Source of the DNA: an uncultured Eubacterium sp.
GTDB taxonomy: Bacteria > Bacillota > Clostridia > Lachnospirales > Lachnospiraceae
Length of the DNA stretch: 13,687 nucleotides
Assembly: GCA_904502145.1 (NCBI GenBank)
Contig: CAJGDH010000023.1
Location: forward strand, 1-13,687
Reading direction: 5' to 3'
Shown here: positions 1 through 6,556 of the stretch, in pieces
Numbering within the stretch: the stretch's first letter is position 1
Layout of the letters: every line of letters starts with the position of its first letter
Notes under the pieces: generated by a model
Database searches by the model: none
The model's input: only the letters and a program-made list of their open reading frames with translations
Told to the model about the DNA's origin: nothing
Position numbers and translations under genes: made by a program

Positions 1-1
1 A

Positions 2-250
2 GAATGCCGCCTGGAGACAGGCAGGACCCACCAGATCAGGGTCCATATGGCCAGCATCCGGCACCCCCTGCTGGGGGATGTCCTCTACGGGCCGTCACCG
101 GGCTCTTCCGGCCTCCGGGTCCCCGGGGGACAGTGCCTTCACGCGGCGGTTTTAGGGTTTATCCATCCCGCCACCCGGGAATATATGGAGTTTGAGGCAC
201 CGCTGCCGGAGTACTTCTCCGACCTGCTGAAAAAACTTGAACCGAAGTAG
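2..250 (+). CDS. RluA-family pseudouridine synthase, C-terminal part (5' end outside window)
   Basis: This is the 3' end of a gene that enters from the left edge in frame 2. It encodes an enzyme that isomerises uridine to pseudouridine in rRNA or tRNA. The visible part begins with ECRLETGRTHQIRVHMA, the conserved RluA-family motif (R-L-x-T-G-R-T-H-Q-I-R-V-H). HPLLGDVLYG and CLHAAVLGFIHPATREYMEF follow, as is usual for the end of the catalytic domain. The catalytic aspartate (the HRLD motif) should lie upstream, outside the window, so activity cannot be judged. The start is not visible; the ATG at 47 is an internal methionine. Which family member (RluB/C/D-like) and which target uridine cannot be told from this fragment. 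It ends 132 bp before rpsO, which has its own promoter, so the two are probably separate transcription units. Confidence 0.9.
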   Translation, partial: ECRLETGRTHQIRVHMASIRHPLLGDVLYGPSPGSSGLRVPGGQCLHAAVLGFIHPATREYMEFEAPLPEYFSDLLKKLEPK

Positions 251-260
251 AGATTATGTC

Positions 261-289
261 TTTACAAACTACAGGCGGTATGCTAAATT
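261..289 (+). promoter_or_regulatory. Promoter of rpsO (sigma-A type, extended -10)
   Basis: TTTACA at 261-266, a 17-bp spacer, then TAAATT at 284-289 preceded by TGC, an extended -10. Transcription would start near 295-297, just at the 5' end of the hairpin at 297-309. The -10 block TGCTAAATT closely resembles the one in front of ptsH (TGCTAAAAT). Matched by eye to the sigma-A consensus. Confidence 0.65.
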
Positions 290-296
290 ATTACAT

Positions 297-355
297 GTGT
301 CAAAGACACGGACCTTTACCAGGGTATGGAATCTCCGACCTTATCTTCGTAAAGG
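297..355 (+). promoter_or_regulatory. Candidate structured leader of rpsO (possible S15 autoregulatory element)
   Basis: The predicted rpsO transcript begins with a hairpin, GTGTC (297-301), loop AAA, GACAC (305-309). A longer arm follows: CCTTTAC (313-319) pairs with GTAAAGG (349-355). Nested inside it are GGT (323-325) with ACC (338-340) and GGA (328-330) with TCC (334-336). The ribosome binding site lies 12 nt after the second arm. Ribosomal protein S15 is known to repress its own mRNA through leader structures in several bacterial groups, with different folds in each. Regulation here is inferred from position and pairing only. Confidence 0.4.
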
Positions 356-382
356 CATACAGAATTAAAGGAGGATGTAATT

Positions 383-649
383 ATGATTACAAAAGAAATG
401 AAACAGGAACTCGTTGAGAAGTTCGGAAGAAGCGAAGGCGACACAGGTTCACCTGAGGTTCAGGTTGCCATTCTCACTGCAAGGATCAATGACCTTCAGG
501 ATCATTTTAAGGCAAACCCCAAGGATCATCATTCCAGAAGAGGTCTTTTAAAGATGGTCGGTCAGAGAAGAAACCTTCTCGCATATCTCAGAAATAAAGA
601 TATCAATCGCTACAGAACCTTGATCGAGCAGTTGGGATTAAGAAAATAA
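383..649 (+). CDS. rpsO: 30S ribosomal protein S15
   Basis: This 88-residue protein has the usual S15 length and sequence. It begins MITKEMKQELVEKFG, followed by the family signature GDTGSPEVQVAILTARI near residues 20-36. The DHHSRRGLLKMVGQRRNLLAYL stretch (about 48-69, with conserved H49, S51 and the RR pair) contacts 16S rRNA, and the protein ends YRTLIEQLGLRK. S15 is a primary binder of the central domain of 16S rRNA and nucleates assembly of the 30S platform. The start is fixed by a full ribosome binding site, AAAGGAGG at 367-374, 8 nt before the ATG. The gene has its own promoter, a foldable leader and a strong terminator, so it looks like a single-gene unit. In many other Firmicutes rpsO sits beside pnp or truB/ribF; neither is visible here. 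Confidence 0.98.
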   Translation: MITKEMKQELVEKFGRSEGDTGSPEVQVAILTARINDLQDHFKANPKDHHSRRGLLKMVGQRRNLLAYLRNKDINRYRTLIEQLGLRK

Positions 650-666
650 TTATAGGCAAAGACTGT

Positions 667-703
667 AAAAAGGATGCATGTTTATGTGTCCTTTTTCTTT
701 TTC
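667..703 (+). terminator. Rho-independent terminator of rpsO
   Basis: A 13-bp stem, AAAAAGGATGCAT (667-679) with ATGTGTCCTTTTT (684-696), closed by the loop GTTT and containing two G-U pairs. The 3' arm ends in five T and runs on into CTTTTTC. The fold is typical and lies 17 nt after the rpsO stop. Confidence 0.85.
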
Positions 704-738
704 ATAAAGGGTGGATCAGATTCCGCTAAAGGTGGATT

Positions 739-1395
739 ATGGCTAAGATTATCAGAATTGTTATCGTCATCCTGCTGGTCGCATTTATCGGCCTGGCAGG
801 GTTTCAGTGGAGAAACTATCATAAGAAGAGTGAGTGCAGGGACAATGCCCTCCTGTATTTCAAGGAGAAGGATTACGAGAAAGCCATCGGCTATCTGGAG
901 AAGGGCCTTAAACAGATGTCCATGTTCGGCGACGACATGAATAAAGATATGTCCTGCTATCTTGCGGAGAGCCACTATCAGCTCGGGCAGTATGAGGAGG
1001 CAGCGGAGATCTACCGGTCACTCCTTGAGGATGATTCTTCCAATGAGACCTACTATCTCCTGGAAGCCGAGGCCTATGCCGCCATGGACCAGACGGACAA
1101 GGCGGTGGAGATCTATGAAAAGGGCTGGGACCAGACAGGCAGCAGTGTCTTCCTGTCCCGGATCTGCGACAGCTATCTCGAAGCGGGAAACTATGAGGAA
1201 GCCCTCCGCTACGCCCAGATGGGAGTGGAGAAGGATGAGGCGGATGCCGCGGAGTTCCTCTTTAAGGAGATCGTCATCTTCGAGCGGTCCGGTGATTATT
1301 CCTCCGCCTATGATGCAGCTGTGGAGTATACCACCAGGTATCCCGATGACGAGAAAGGGCAGAAGGAACTGAAGTTCCTGTCCACCAGGATCTGA
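739..1395 (+). CDS. Membrane-anchored tetratricopeptide-repeat (TPR) protein
   Basis: This 218-residue protein has one N-terminal membrane segment (about residues 4-22, IIRIVIVILLVAFIGLAG) preceded by a single lysine. There is no lipobox cysteine or clear cleavage site, so it is probably a membrane anchor. The rest is helical and acidic and holds at least four TPR-like units: 36-57 (ALLYFKEKDYEKAIGYLEKGL), 75-96 (LAESHYQLGQYEEAAEIYRSLL), 109-130 (EAEAYAAMDQTDKAVEIYEKGW) and 142-163 (ICDSYLEAGNYEEALRYAQMGV). A weaker unit follows at 175-200. TPR arrays bind partner proteins; no catalytic domain is visible and the partner is unknown. The ATG at 739 follows AAAGGTGG (728-735). A similar AAAGGGTGG occurs at 706-714, as if the ribosome-binding segment had been duplicated. 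The gene starts 36 nt after the rpsO terminator with no promoter seen between them. Confidence 0.85.
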   Translation: MAKIIRIVIVILLVAFIGLAGFQWRNYHKKSECRDNALLYFKEKDYEKAIGYLEKGLKQMSMFGDDMNKDMSCYLAESHYQLGQYEEAAEIYRSLLEDDSSNETYYLLEAEAYAAMDQTDKAVEIYEKGWDQTGSSVFLSRICDSYLEAGNYEEALRYAQMGVEKDEADAAEFLFKEIVIFERSGDYSSAYDAAVEYTTRYPDDEKGQKELKFLSTRI

Positions 1396-1460
1396 AAAAT
1401 TGTGAATATATCATTAATTCCCGATTATTCAGAAAAAATCATCCATTAAGGTGGAATCGA

Positions 1461-1489
1461 TTGACACTAAATACCGATAATGCTAAAAT
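1461..1489 (+). promoter_or_regulatory. Strong promoter of ptsH (sigma-A type)
   Basis: A perfect TTGACA at 1461-1466, a 17-bp spacer, then TAAAAT at 1484-1489 with an extended TGC. About 60 bp of AT-rich DNA lies upstream and could act as an UP element. Transcription would start near 1496, giving a leader of about 45 nt. I see no convincing catabolite-response element. Confidence 0.8.
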
Positions 1490-1539
1490 AATTTCATGGA
1501 AATAAGTAGACTTATGTCTTCAGAAAAGGAGTAAACATT

Positions 1540-1803
1540 ATGGTATCACAAAAAATCACGATCACTAATCCACAGGGACTTCATATGAGACCGGCAGGCG
1601 TTTTCGCCAAAGGTATGGCTCAGTTCGCTTCTGACGTAAAGATCAATTTCAACGGCAAGACCACCAACGGCAAGAGCCTCTTGAATATTATCGGTGCAGG
1701 GATCAAATGTGGTTCCGAGATCGAACTTGTCTGTGAAGGCGCTGACGAAGAGCAGGCCTTAAAGGCAGCCATCGAGATGATCGAATCCGGCCTTGGAGAG
1801 TAA
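1540..1803 (+). CDS. ptsH: Phosphocarrier protein HPr
   Basis: HPr is the small cytosolic phosphate carrier of the sugar phosphotransferase system. It takes phosphate from enzyme I and hands it to sugar-specific EIIA domains. At 87 residues the length is standard. The active-site histidine is H15 in NPQGLHMRPAG (residues 10-20). The regulatory serine S46 is present in NGKSLLNIIGAG (43-54); in Firmicutes HPr kinase/phosphorylase modifies it, and the Ser-phosphorylated form acts with CcpA in carbon catabolite repression. The gene carries its own strong promoter and a good ribosome binding site, AAAGGAG at 1525-1531, 8 nt before the ATG. ptsI follows 132 bp downstream, as is common, but a large inverted repeat separates the two genes and may set their relative expression. 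Confidence 0.97.
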   Translation: MVSQKITITNPQGLHMRPAGVFAKGMAQFASDVKINFNGKTTNGKSLLNIIGAGIKCGSEIELVCEGADEEQALKAAIEMIESGLGE

Positions 1804-1831
1804 TCTTCATTTTTTACTGAAATATTGATTG

Positions 1832-1870
1832 CCTATTATGTCAAAATCGTTCCGGCGGTTTTGACATAAT
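1832..1870 (+). repeat. Long inverted repeat between ptsH and ptsI
   Basis: ATTATGTCAAAA (1835-1846) is a perfect inverted match to TTTTGACATAAT (1859-1870). The stem continues inward through TCG/CGG with one T-G pair, giving about 15 bp around a 6-nt loop. No T run follows directly; the nearest, six T at 1885-1890, begins 15 nt after the stem. As RNA it could stall polymerase, block 3' decay of a ptsH transcript or act as a weak attenuator. As DNA it could be a dyad operator, since both arms contain TTGACA. The sequence does not decide between these. Confidence 0.75.
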
Positions 1871-1935
1871 GATTATTACCGTAGTTTTTTACATGAATAC
1901 TAACTTGAACAAGAAAAGAACACAGGGGTGATAAT

Positions 1936-3642
1936 ATGTATACAGGTATTGGTGCATCCGCCGGGATCGGAATCGGCTCGGTCGTGATCGTAAAAGAACC
2001 GTCACTCGAATATACCAGAAAACCGGTCAGCGACACTGCCGCTGAGATTGAGCGTTTTCAGGCTGCCCTCAATGAATGCGTGGACAAGACAACAGCCATG
2101 GCTGAAGATATGAAGACACGTGTAGGAGAGAAGGAAGCAGAGATCCTTGAGGGACACATCCTTCTTCTTATGGACCCTGAACTGACGGGCCAGATCGAAG
2201 CAAAGATCTCCGGTGAGAACAGCTGCGCAGAGGCAGCGGTCGAGGAGACCTGCGATTTTTATGCAGCCATGTTTGCCTCCCTGGACGACGAACTCTTCCA
2301 GCAGAGGGCTACGGACGTCTGTGATATCAAGACAAGACTGATCAAGATCCTTCTCGGGGTGGAGGATGTGGATCTGGCAAATGTTCCGGAAGGAACCGTC
2401 CTGGTTGCGGAAGACCTTACACCTTCCATGACAGCCGGGATCAATCCCGCAAATGTGACCGGTATCCTTACGGAGATCGGCGGCAAGACTTCCCACTCTG
2501 CCATTCTTGCCAGAGCCCTGGAGATTCCTGCAGTCCTTAGTATCGAGGGGATCGTCTCCAAACTGGAGAACGGACAGAAAGTCGTCATGGACGGCGAGAC
2601 CGGCACGGTCTATGTTGATCCCGATGCGGACATCCTCGCCGAATATGAAGCCAAACGTGCTGCATTCCTTGAGGCGAAGGCTGCCCTTAAGCTCTTCGTG
2701 GGCAAACCCACAGAGACTGCAGACGGAATGAGAGTACAGCTTTGCGCCAACATCGGAAAACCGGAAGACGCAGCCAAGGTTGTGGAATGTGACGGTGAGG
2801 GAATCGGCCTCTTCCGTACTGAGTTCCTTTTCATGGACCGTCCTCAGGTTCCGACGGAAGACGAACAGTTTGAAGCATATAAGAAAGTAGCGCAGATGCT
2901 TGAGGGCAAACCGGTGATCATCCGTACCCTGGATATCGGCGGAGACAAAGAGATCCCCTATCTGGGTCTGGGTAAAGAGGAGAATCCTTTCCTCGGTTTC
3001 CGTGCAGTCCGTCTCTGCCTGAAGAGACCGGATCTTTACCGCCCGCAGCTTCGTGCCCTTCTCCGTGCCAGCGCTTACGGTGATATCATGATCATGGTAC
3101 CCATGATCTGCTGTGTCGGTGAGTTCCGCGAGGTTAAGGCTCTCATCGCCGAGATCATGGTTGAGCTGGATGAAAAGGGAATCGCATATAATAAAGAGAT
3201 CAAGGTCGGTATCATGGTGGAGACACCTGCGGCCAGCATTATGGCGGACGTTTTCGCCAAAGAGGTGGATTTCTTCAGTATCGGTACCAACGATCTTACC
3301 GGTTATACCATGGCAGCTGACCGTGGCAATCCGGATGTGGCTTATCTCTACTCCACATATGACCCGGCAGTACTCCGCTCCATCGAGCGTGTGATCAAGG
3401 CTGCCAACGAGGCAGGGATCCTCGTGGGTATGTGCGGTGAGGCAGCTGCAGATCCTCTGCTTACCCCGCTCCTGATCTCCTTCGGCCTGGAGGAGTTCAG
3501 TGTGAGTGCCACTTCCATTCTGAAGACCAGAAAGGGTATCTCCGCATGGTCCAAAGCCGAGGCGGATGAGGTTGCTGCAAAAGCCATGGCCATGGCTACC
3601 GAAGAAGAGATACATACCTACCTGAAATCCATTGCCAGATAA
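1936..3642 (+). CDS. ptsI: Phosphoenolpyruvate-protein phosphotransferase (PTS enzyme I)
   Basis: Enzyme I autophosphorylates from phosphoenolpyruvate and passes the phosphate to HPr, the first step of sugar uptake by the phosphotransferase system. The protein has 568 residues, close to the usual 570-575. It starts YTGIGASAGIGIG, typical of the family. The HPr-binding helical part covers about residues 25-145. The phosphorylated histidine is H187 in GGKTSHSAILARALEIPAV, and the swivel domain ends near 225. The PEP-binding barrel follows, with GIGLFRTEFLFMDR, RTLDIGGDKEIPYLG, KVGIMVETPAA, DFFSIGTNDLTGYTMAADR and the catalytic-cysteine region LVGMCGEAAAD. All expected motifs are present, so it should be active. 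The ATG follows a modest site, AGGGGTG at 1924-1930. It is probably co-transcribed with ptsH and ends at the terminator at 3671-3698. Confidence 0.98.
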   Translation: MYTGIGASAGIGIGSVVIVKEPSLEYTRKPVSDTAAEIERFQAALNECVDKTTAMAEDMKTRVGEKEAEILEGHILLLMDPELTGQIEAKISGENSCAEAAVEETCDFYAAMFASLDDELFQQRATDVCDIKTRLIKILLGVEDVDLANVPEGTVLVAEDLTPSMTAGINPANVTGILTEIGGKTSHSAILARALEIPAVLSIEGIVSKLENGQKVVMDGETGTVYVDPDADILAEYEAKRAAFLEAKAALKLFVGKPTETADGMRVQLCANIGKPEDAAKVVECDGEGIGLFRTEFLFMDRPQVPTEDEQFEAYKKVAQMLEGKPVIIRTLDIGGDKEIPYLGLGKEENPFLGFRAVRLCLKRPDLYRPQLRALLRASAYGDIMIMVPMICCVGEFREVKALIAEIMVELDEKGIAYNKEIKVGIMVETPAASIMADVFAKEVDFFSIGTNDLTGYTMAADRGNPDVAYLYSTYDPAVLRSIERVIKAANEAGILVGMCGEAAADPLLTPLLISFGLEEFSVSATSILKTRKGISAWSKAEADEVAAKAMAMATEEEIHTYLKSIAR

Positions 3643-3670
3643 GGCGGATGACAGGGGAGAATCAAAGATT

Positions 3671-3698
3671 AAAGGGTGTTGGAAACGACACCCTTTTT
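3671..3698 (+). terminator. Rho-independent terminator of ptsHI
   Basis: A 9-bp stem, AAAGGGTGT (3671-3679) with ACACCCTTT (3688-3696), extended by a T-G pair, a short loop GGAAAC, and five T at 3694-3698. It lies 28 nt after the ptsI stop and only 27 nt before the helicase start. Confidence 0.85.
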
Positions 3699-3725
3699 CC
3701 ATGTAAGTGTTAAAGGACAGGGAAG

Positions 3726-5570
3726 ATGAGAAAGACATTCAACCGTGAACAGAAGACAGCCATCACCCATGGGGACGGACCCGCCATGGTCCTTGCAGGG
3801 CCGGGATCCGGAAAGACCCTGGTGATCACCTTCAGGGTGAAGTGGCTCATCGAAGAGATGAAGGTCCGTCCTTCCAACATCCTTGTCATCACATTTACCA
3901 GGGCGGCCGCGGAGGAAATGAAACGGCGCTTCCACAGTTTCCCGGGGATGGAGAAGGCACCGGTCACCTTCGGTACCTTCCATGCCGTCTTTTTTATGAT
4001 GCTCCGCAAGGCCTACCATTATCAGGGGAAGGATATCCTCCGTGAACCGGACAGAATACGTTTCCTGAAGGAGATCGTCCAGGAGATGGACCTGGAGATC
4101 GAGGATGAGAACGAGTTCTATCAGGGTGTCCTTAATGAGATCAGCTGTGTGAAAGGGGAGATGATCTCCCTGTCCCTGTATCACAGCAACAACCTGGCGG
4201 AGGACATCTTCCGTCAGATCTATGAACGTTATGAAGAAAGGCTGAGAAGGGAAGGTCTCCTGGATTTTGATGATATGCTGGTCTTCTGCTATGATCTTCT
4301 CAGTAAAAGAAAAGATATCCTGAAGATGTGGCAGGATCGCTTCCCCTACATCCTGATCGATGAGTTCCAGGATATCAACCGGATCCAGTATGAGATCGTG
4401 AAGATGCTGGCCGGGGAGAGGCAGAATCTCTTTGTGGTGGGGGATGATGACCAGTCCATCTACCGTTTCCGCGGCGCGAAACCGGAGATCATGCTGGGAT
4501 TCCCCAAAGATTTCCGTAAAGCGGCCAGGATCGTCCTGTCCACCAATTACCGGAGCAGCCGGGAGATCGTGGACAGTTCCGGGAAGCTCATCATCAACAA
4601 TAAAAAACGTTATGCCAAGGAGATCAAAGCTGCCAGGGGCAGTAAGGTTCCCGTCGTCTACCGCAGGGTGGATGATCCCTCCGGGGAGTGCACGGATATC
4701 ATCGGCGGCATTGAATTCTATCATGAAAAGGGGATCCCTTATGAGGAGATGGCGGTCATCTTCCGGACCAACACCCAGCCCAGGCTGCTGGTGGGCCGGA
4801 TGATGGAATACAACATTCCCTTCCGGATGAGGGATATCATCCCCAATATCTTTGAACACTGGATTGCCAGAAACCTGGTGGATTACCTTCATCTGTCCGG
4901 TGGGCAGATGGACCGCCGTACCTTCCTCTCGGTGATGAACCGGCCCAAACGGTACATTTCCCGGAGCATGCTTTCGGGTCCCACGGTGGATTTCCGTGAT
5001 CTGAAAAGGCAGTGCAGCGGGAAGAAATGGCTCTATGACAAGATCGATGAGATGGAGTATGATCTCCTGATCATGCGGTCCAAGAATCCCTATGACGCCA
5101 TAGACTACCTGAGGAAGAAGATGGGCTATGAATCATATCTGGAGGAGTATGCCCGGTTCAGGAAGATGGACCCCGAGGACCTGTATGAGATGCTGGACCA
5201 GATCCAGGAGACGGCCAAGGGGTATGACACCACCGACCAGTGGCTGGCCTACATCCGGGAGTACGGGGAAGAACTGAAGCGGCAGATGGATGCCGGAACC
5301 GGCACGGACCGGAGCGGTGTGACCCTCACCACCATGCACAGCTCCAAAGGGCTGGAATATGAAGTGGTCTTTATCATCGATGCCAACGAGGGGATCTGCC
5401 CCCACAAAAAGGCCATGAAAGAGGCGGACCTTGAGGAGGAACGCAGGTTGTTCTACGTCGCCATGACCAGGGCGAAAACCTACCTCTTCATCTATTCCGT
5501 CGACGAACTGTATCAGAAGAAGATGAAACCCTCCAGATATATAGAGGAAATCAGATTTGATGCAAAATAA
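3726..5570 (+). CDS. UvrD/Rep-family (superfamily 1A) ATP-dependent DNA helicase
   Basis: This 614-residue protein carries the full UvrD/PcrA/Rep motif set. The Q motif is NREQKTAI (6-13). Motif I is AGPGSGKT (24-31, Lys30). Motif Ia is VITFTRAAAEEM. Motif II is LIDEFQD (210-216, Asp212-Glu213). Motif III is VGDDDQSIYRFRGA (238-251), and motif IV LSTNYRSS. Motif V is TTMHSSKGLEYEVVF (535-549), and motif VI RRLFYVAMTRAK (573-584). Such enzymes unwind DNA 3' to 5' in repair or replication restart. It is shorter than PcrA/UvrD (about 720-740) and ends soon after motif VI, so the C-terminal tail that binds RNA polymerase in PcrA seems absent. It may be an accessory paralogue rather than PcrA itself; I give no gene symbol. 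The ATG follows AAAGGA (3712-3717) at 8 nt. No promoter is visible after the ptsI terminator, so expression may depend on read-through. Confidence 0.93.
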   Translation: MRKTFNREQKTAITHGDGPAMVLAGPGSGKTLVITFRVKWLIEEMKVRPSNILVITFTRAAAEEMKRRFHSFPGMEKAPVTFGTFHAVFFMMLRKAYHYQGKDILREPDRIRFLKEIVQEMDLEIEDENEFYQGVLNEISCVKGEMISLSLYHSNNLAEDIFRQIYERYEERLRREGLLDFDDMLVFCYDLLSKRKDILKMWQDRFPYILIDEFQDINRIQYEIVKMLAGERQNLFVVGDDDQSIYRFRGAKPEIMLGFPKDFRKAARIVLSTNYRSSREIVDSSGKLIINNKKRYAKEIKAARGSKVPVVYRRVDDPSGECTDIIGGIEFYHEKGIPYEEMAVIFRTNTQPRLLVGRMMEYNIPFRMRDIIPNIFEHWIARNLVDYLHLSGGQMDRRTFLSVMNRPKRYISRSMLSGPTVDFRDLKRQCSGKKWLYDKIDEMEYDLLIMRSKNPYDAIDYLRKKMGYESYLEEYARFRKMDPEDLYEMLDQIQETAKGYDTTDQWLAYIREYGEELKRQMDAGTGTDRSGVTLTTMHSSKGLEYEVVFIIDANEGICPHKKAMKEADLEEERRLFYVAMTRAKTYLFIYSVDELYQKKMKPSRYIEEIRFDAK

Positions 5571-5614
5571 GGATGAAATTAACGCAAGATTAAGATAAAA
5601 TAAGAACTGAAAGT

Positions 5615-5653
5615 ACATAGATAACACATAGATAACACATAGATAACACAGAT
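5615..5653 (+). repeat. Three exact 11-bp tandem repeats upstream of uppP
   Basis: ACATAGATAAC occurs three times without a gap, at 5615-5625, 5626-5636 and 5637-5647. A truncated fourth unit, ACAGATAA, runs into the uppP ribosome binding site AAGGAG (5654-5659). The period is close to one DNA helical turn. I find no convincing promoter in the 96-bp gap between the helicase gene and uppP. Confidence 0.85.
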
Positions 5654-5666
5654 AAGGAGATATACG

Positions 5667-6488
5667 ATGTTTTTGGAGATATTGAAAGTGATCCTGCTGG
5701 GTATTGTGGAAGGGATCACGGAATGGCTGCCCATCAGCTCCACCGGTCATATGATCCTGGTGGATGAATTTGTCCGGCTGAACGTGACCCCGGAATTCAA
5801 GGAGATGTTCCTTGTGGTGATCCAGCTGGGAGCCATCCTGGCCGTATGCCTGCTTTTCTTCCACAAGCTGAATCCCTTTGCTCCCTCCAAGAGCCAGAAG
5901 GAAAAGAAGGAGACCCTTCAGCTCTGGGTCAAGGTGATCATCGGCTGCCTGCCCGCAGCGGTGATCGGCCTGGCATTTGATGACAAGATCGACGAGATCT
6001 TCTATAATCCCCAGACAGTGGCTGCCACACTGATCATCTACGGTATCCTTTTTATCGTCGTGGAGAATTACAACAAGTCCAGAAAACCCAGGATAAGAAC
6101 TCTCAGGGACCTGCCCTATAAGACGGCATTCCTGATTGGCGTCTTTCAGGTGCTGGCGCTGATCCCGGGAACCTCAAGATCCGGGGCTACCATCATCGGA
6201 GCCATGATCCTGGGCACATCCCGCTACGTAGCAGCGGAATTTTCCTTTTTCCTGTCCATTCCGGTCATGTTCGGAGCCAGCTTACTTAAGATGGTCAAGT
6301 TCGGATTCCACTATACCGGTTCGGAAGTTGTTCTTCTGCTCACGGGAATGGTTGTGGCATTCTTTGTCTCCGTATTTGCCATCAAGTTCCTGCTGGGCTA
6401 TATCAGGAAAAACGACTTCAAGGTCTTCGGTGTATACCGGATCGTTCTGGGTATCATCGTAGCGGTCTATTTCCTGATCGCAGGATAA
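5667..6488 (+). CDS. uppP: Undecaprenyl-diphosphatase UppP (BacA)
   Basis: An integral membrane enzyme that dephosphorylates undecaprenyl diphosphate to undecaprenyl phosphate, the lipid carrier of peptidoglycan and other wall polymers. Extra copies confer bacitracin resistance. The 273-residue length is normal. Family motifs are intact: EGITEWLPISSTGH at 15-28 (conserved Glu15, Glu19 and His28) and PGTSRSGATI at 167-176 (Arg171). Hydrophobic segments agree with a multi-pass fold, and the last helix ends YFLIAG at the stop. The start is supported by AAGGAG at 5654-5659, 7 nt before the ATG. It precedes mnmM closely (68 bp) and is probably co-transcribed with it. The last 27 nt of the coding sequence and the following 11 nt form the first unit of a 38-bp tandem duplication, described separately. 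Confidence 0.97.
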   Translation: MFLEILKVILLGIVEGITEWLPISSTGHMILVDEFVRLNVTPEFKEMFLVVIQLGAILAVCLLFFHKLNPFAPSKSQKEKKETLQLWVKVIIGCLPAAVIGLAFDDKIDEIFYNPQTVAATLIIYGILFIVVENYNKSRKPRIRTLRDLPYKTAFLIGVFQVLALIPGTSRSGATIIGAMILGTSRYVAAEFSFFLSIPVMFGASLLKMVKFGFHYTGSEVVLLLTGMVVAFFVSVFAIKFLLGYIRKNDFKVFGVYRIVLGIIVAVYFLIAG

Positions 6489-6537
6489 TCTGCAGACAGA
6501 CGATCCATTTTCTGATTGCAGGATAATCCGCTGAAAG
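6462..6537 (+). repeat. Decayed 38-bp tandem duplication spanning the uppP stop codon
   Basis: Unit 1 (6462-6499) contains the last codons of uppP, its TAA and 11 nt beyond. Unit 2 (6500-6537) follows directly and matches at 30 of 38 positions; six of the eight differences are transitions. Read in the matching register, unit 1 ends V-Y-F-L-I-A-G-stop and unit 2 I-H-F-L-I-A-G-stop. The longest shared block is CAGGATAATC plus flanks. Unit 2 is non-coding and ends 19 nt before the mnmM start. Confidence 0.8.
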
Positions 6538-6556
6538 AGAAAAGAGAGGAAACCCT

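Noticed and set aside
1811..1839. Separate promoter for ptsI (TTTTTA-17-TATTAT)
   Set aside because: The -10 is fair but the -35 is poor and it overlaps the inverted repeat; not strong enough to list.
2002..3738. A 578-codon open frame on the - strand across ptsI
   Set aside because: It is antisense to the clearly conserved enzyme I gene, has no recognisable domains and no ribosome binding site; long antisense frames arise from the codon bias of such genes.
3669..4892. A 407-codon - strand frame across the helicase gene
   Set aside because: It is antisense to intact helicase motifs I-III, rich in His/Asp/Leu as shadow frames are, with no family resemblance.
5615..5653. CRISPR array or short spacer-repeat cluster
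   Set aside because: The 11-bp units are contiguous with no spacers and there are no cas genes nearby.
5654..5669. AAGGAGATATACGATG resembles the T7 expression-vector ribosome binding site
   Set aside because: It differs from the vector sequence before the ATG, and native chromosomal sequence continues on both sides; chance similarity to a strong ribosome binding site.
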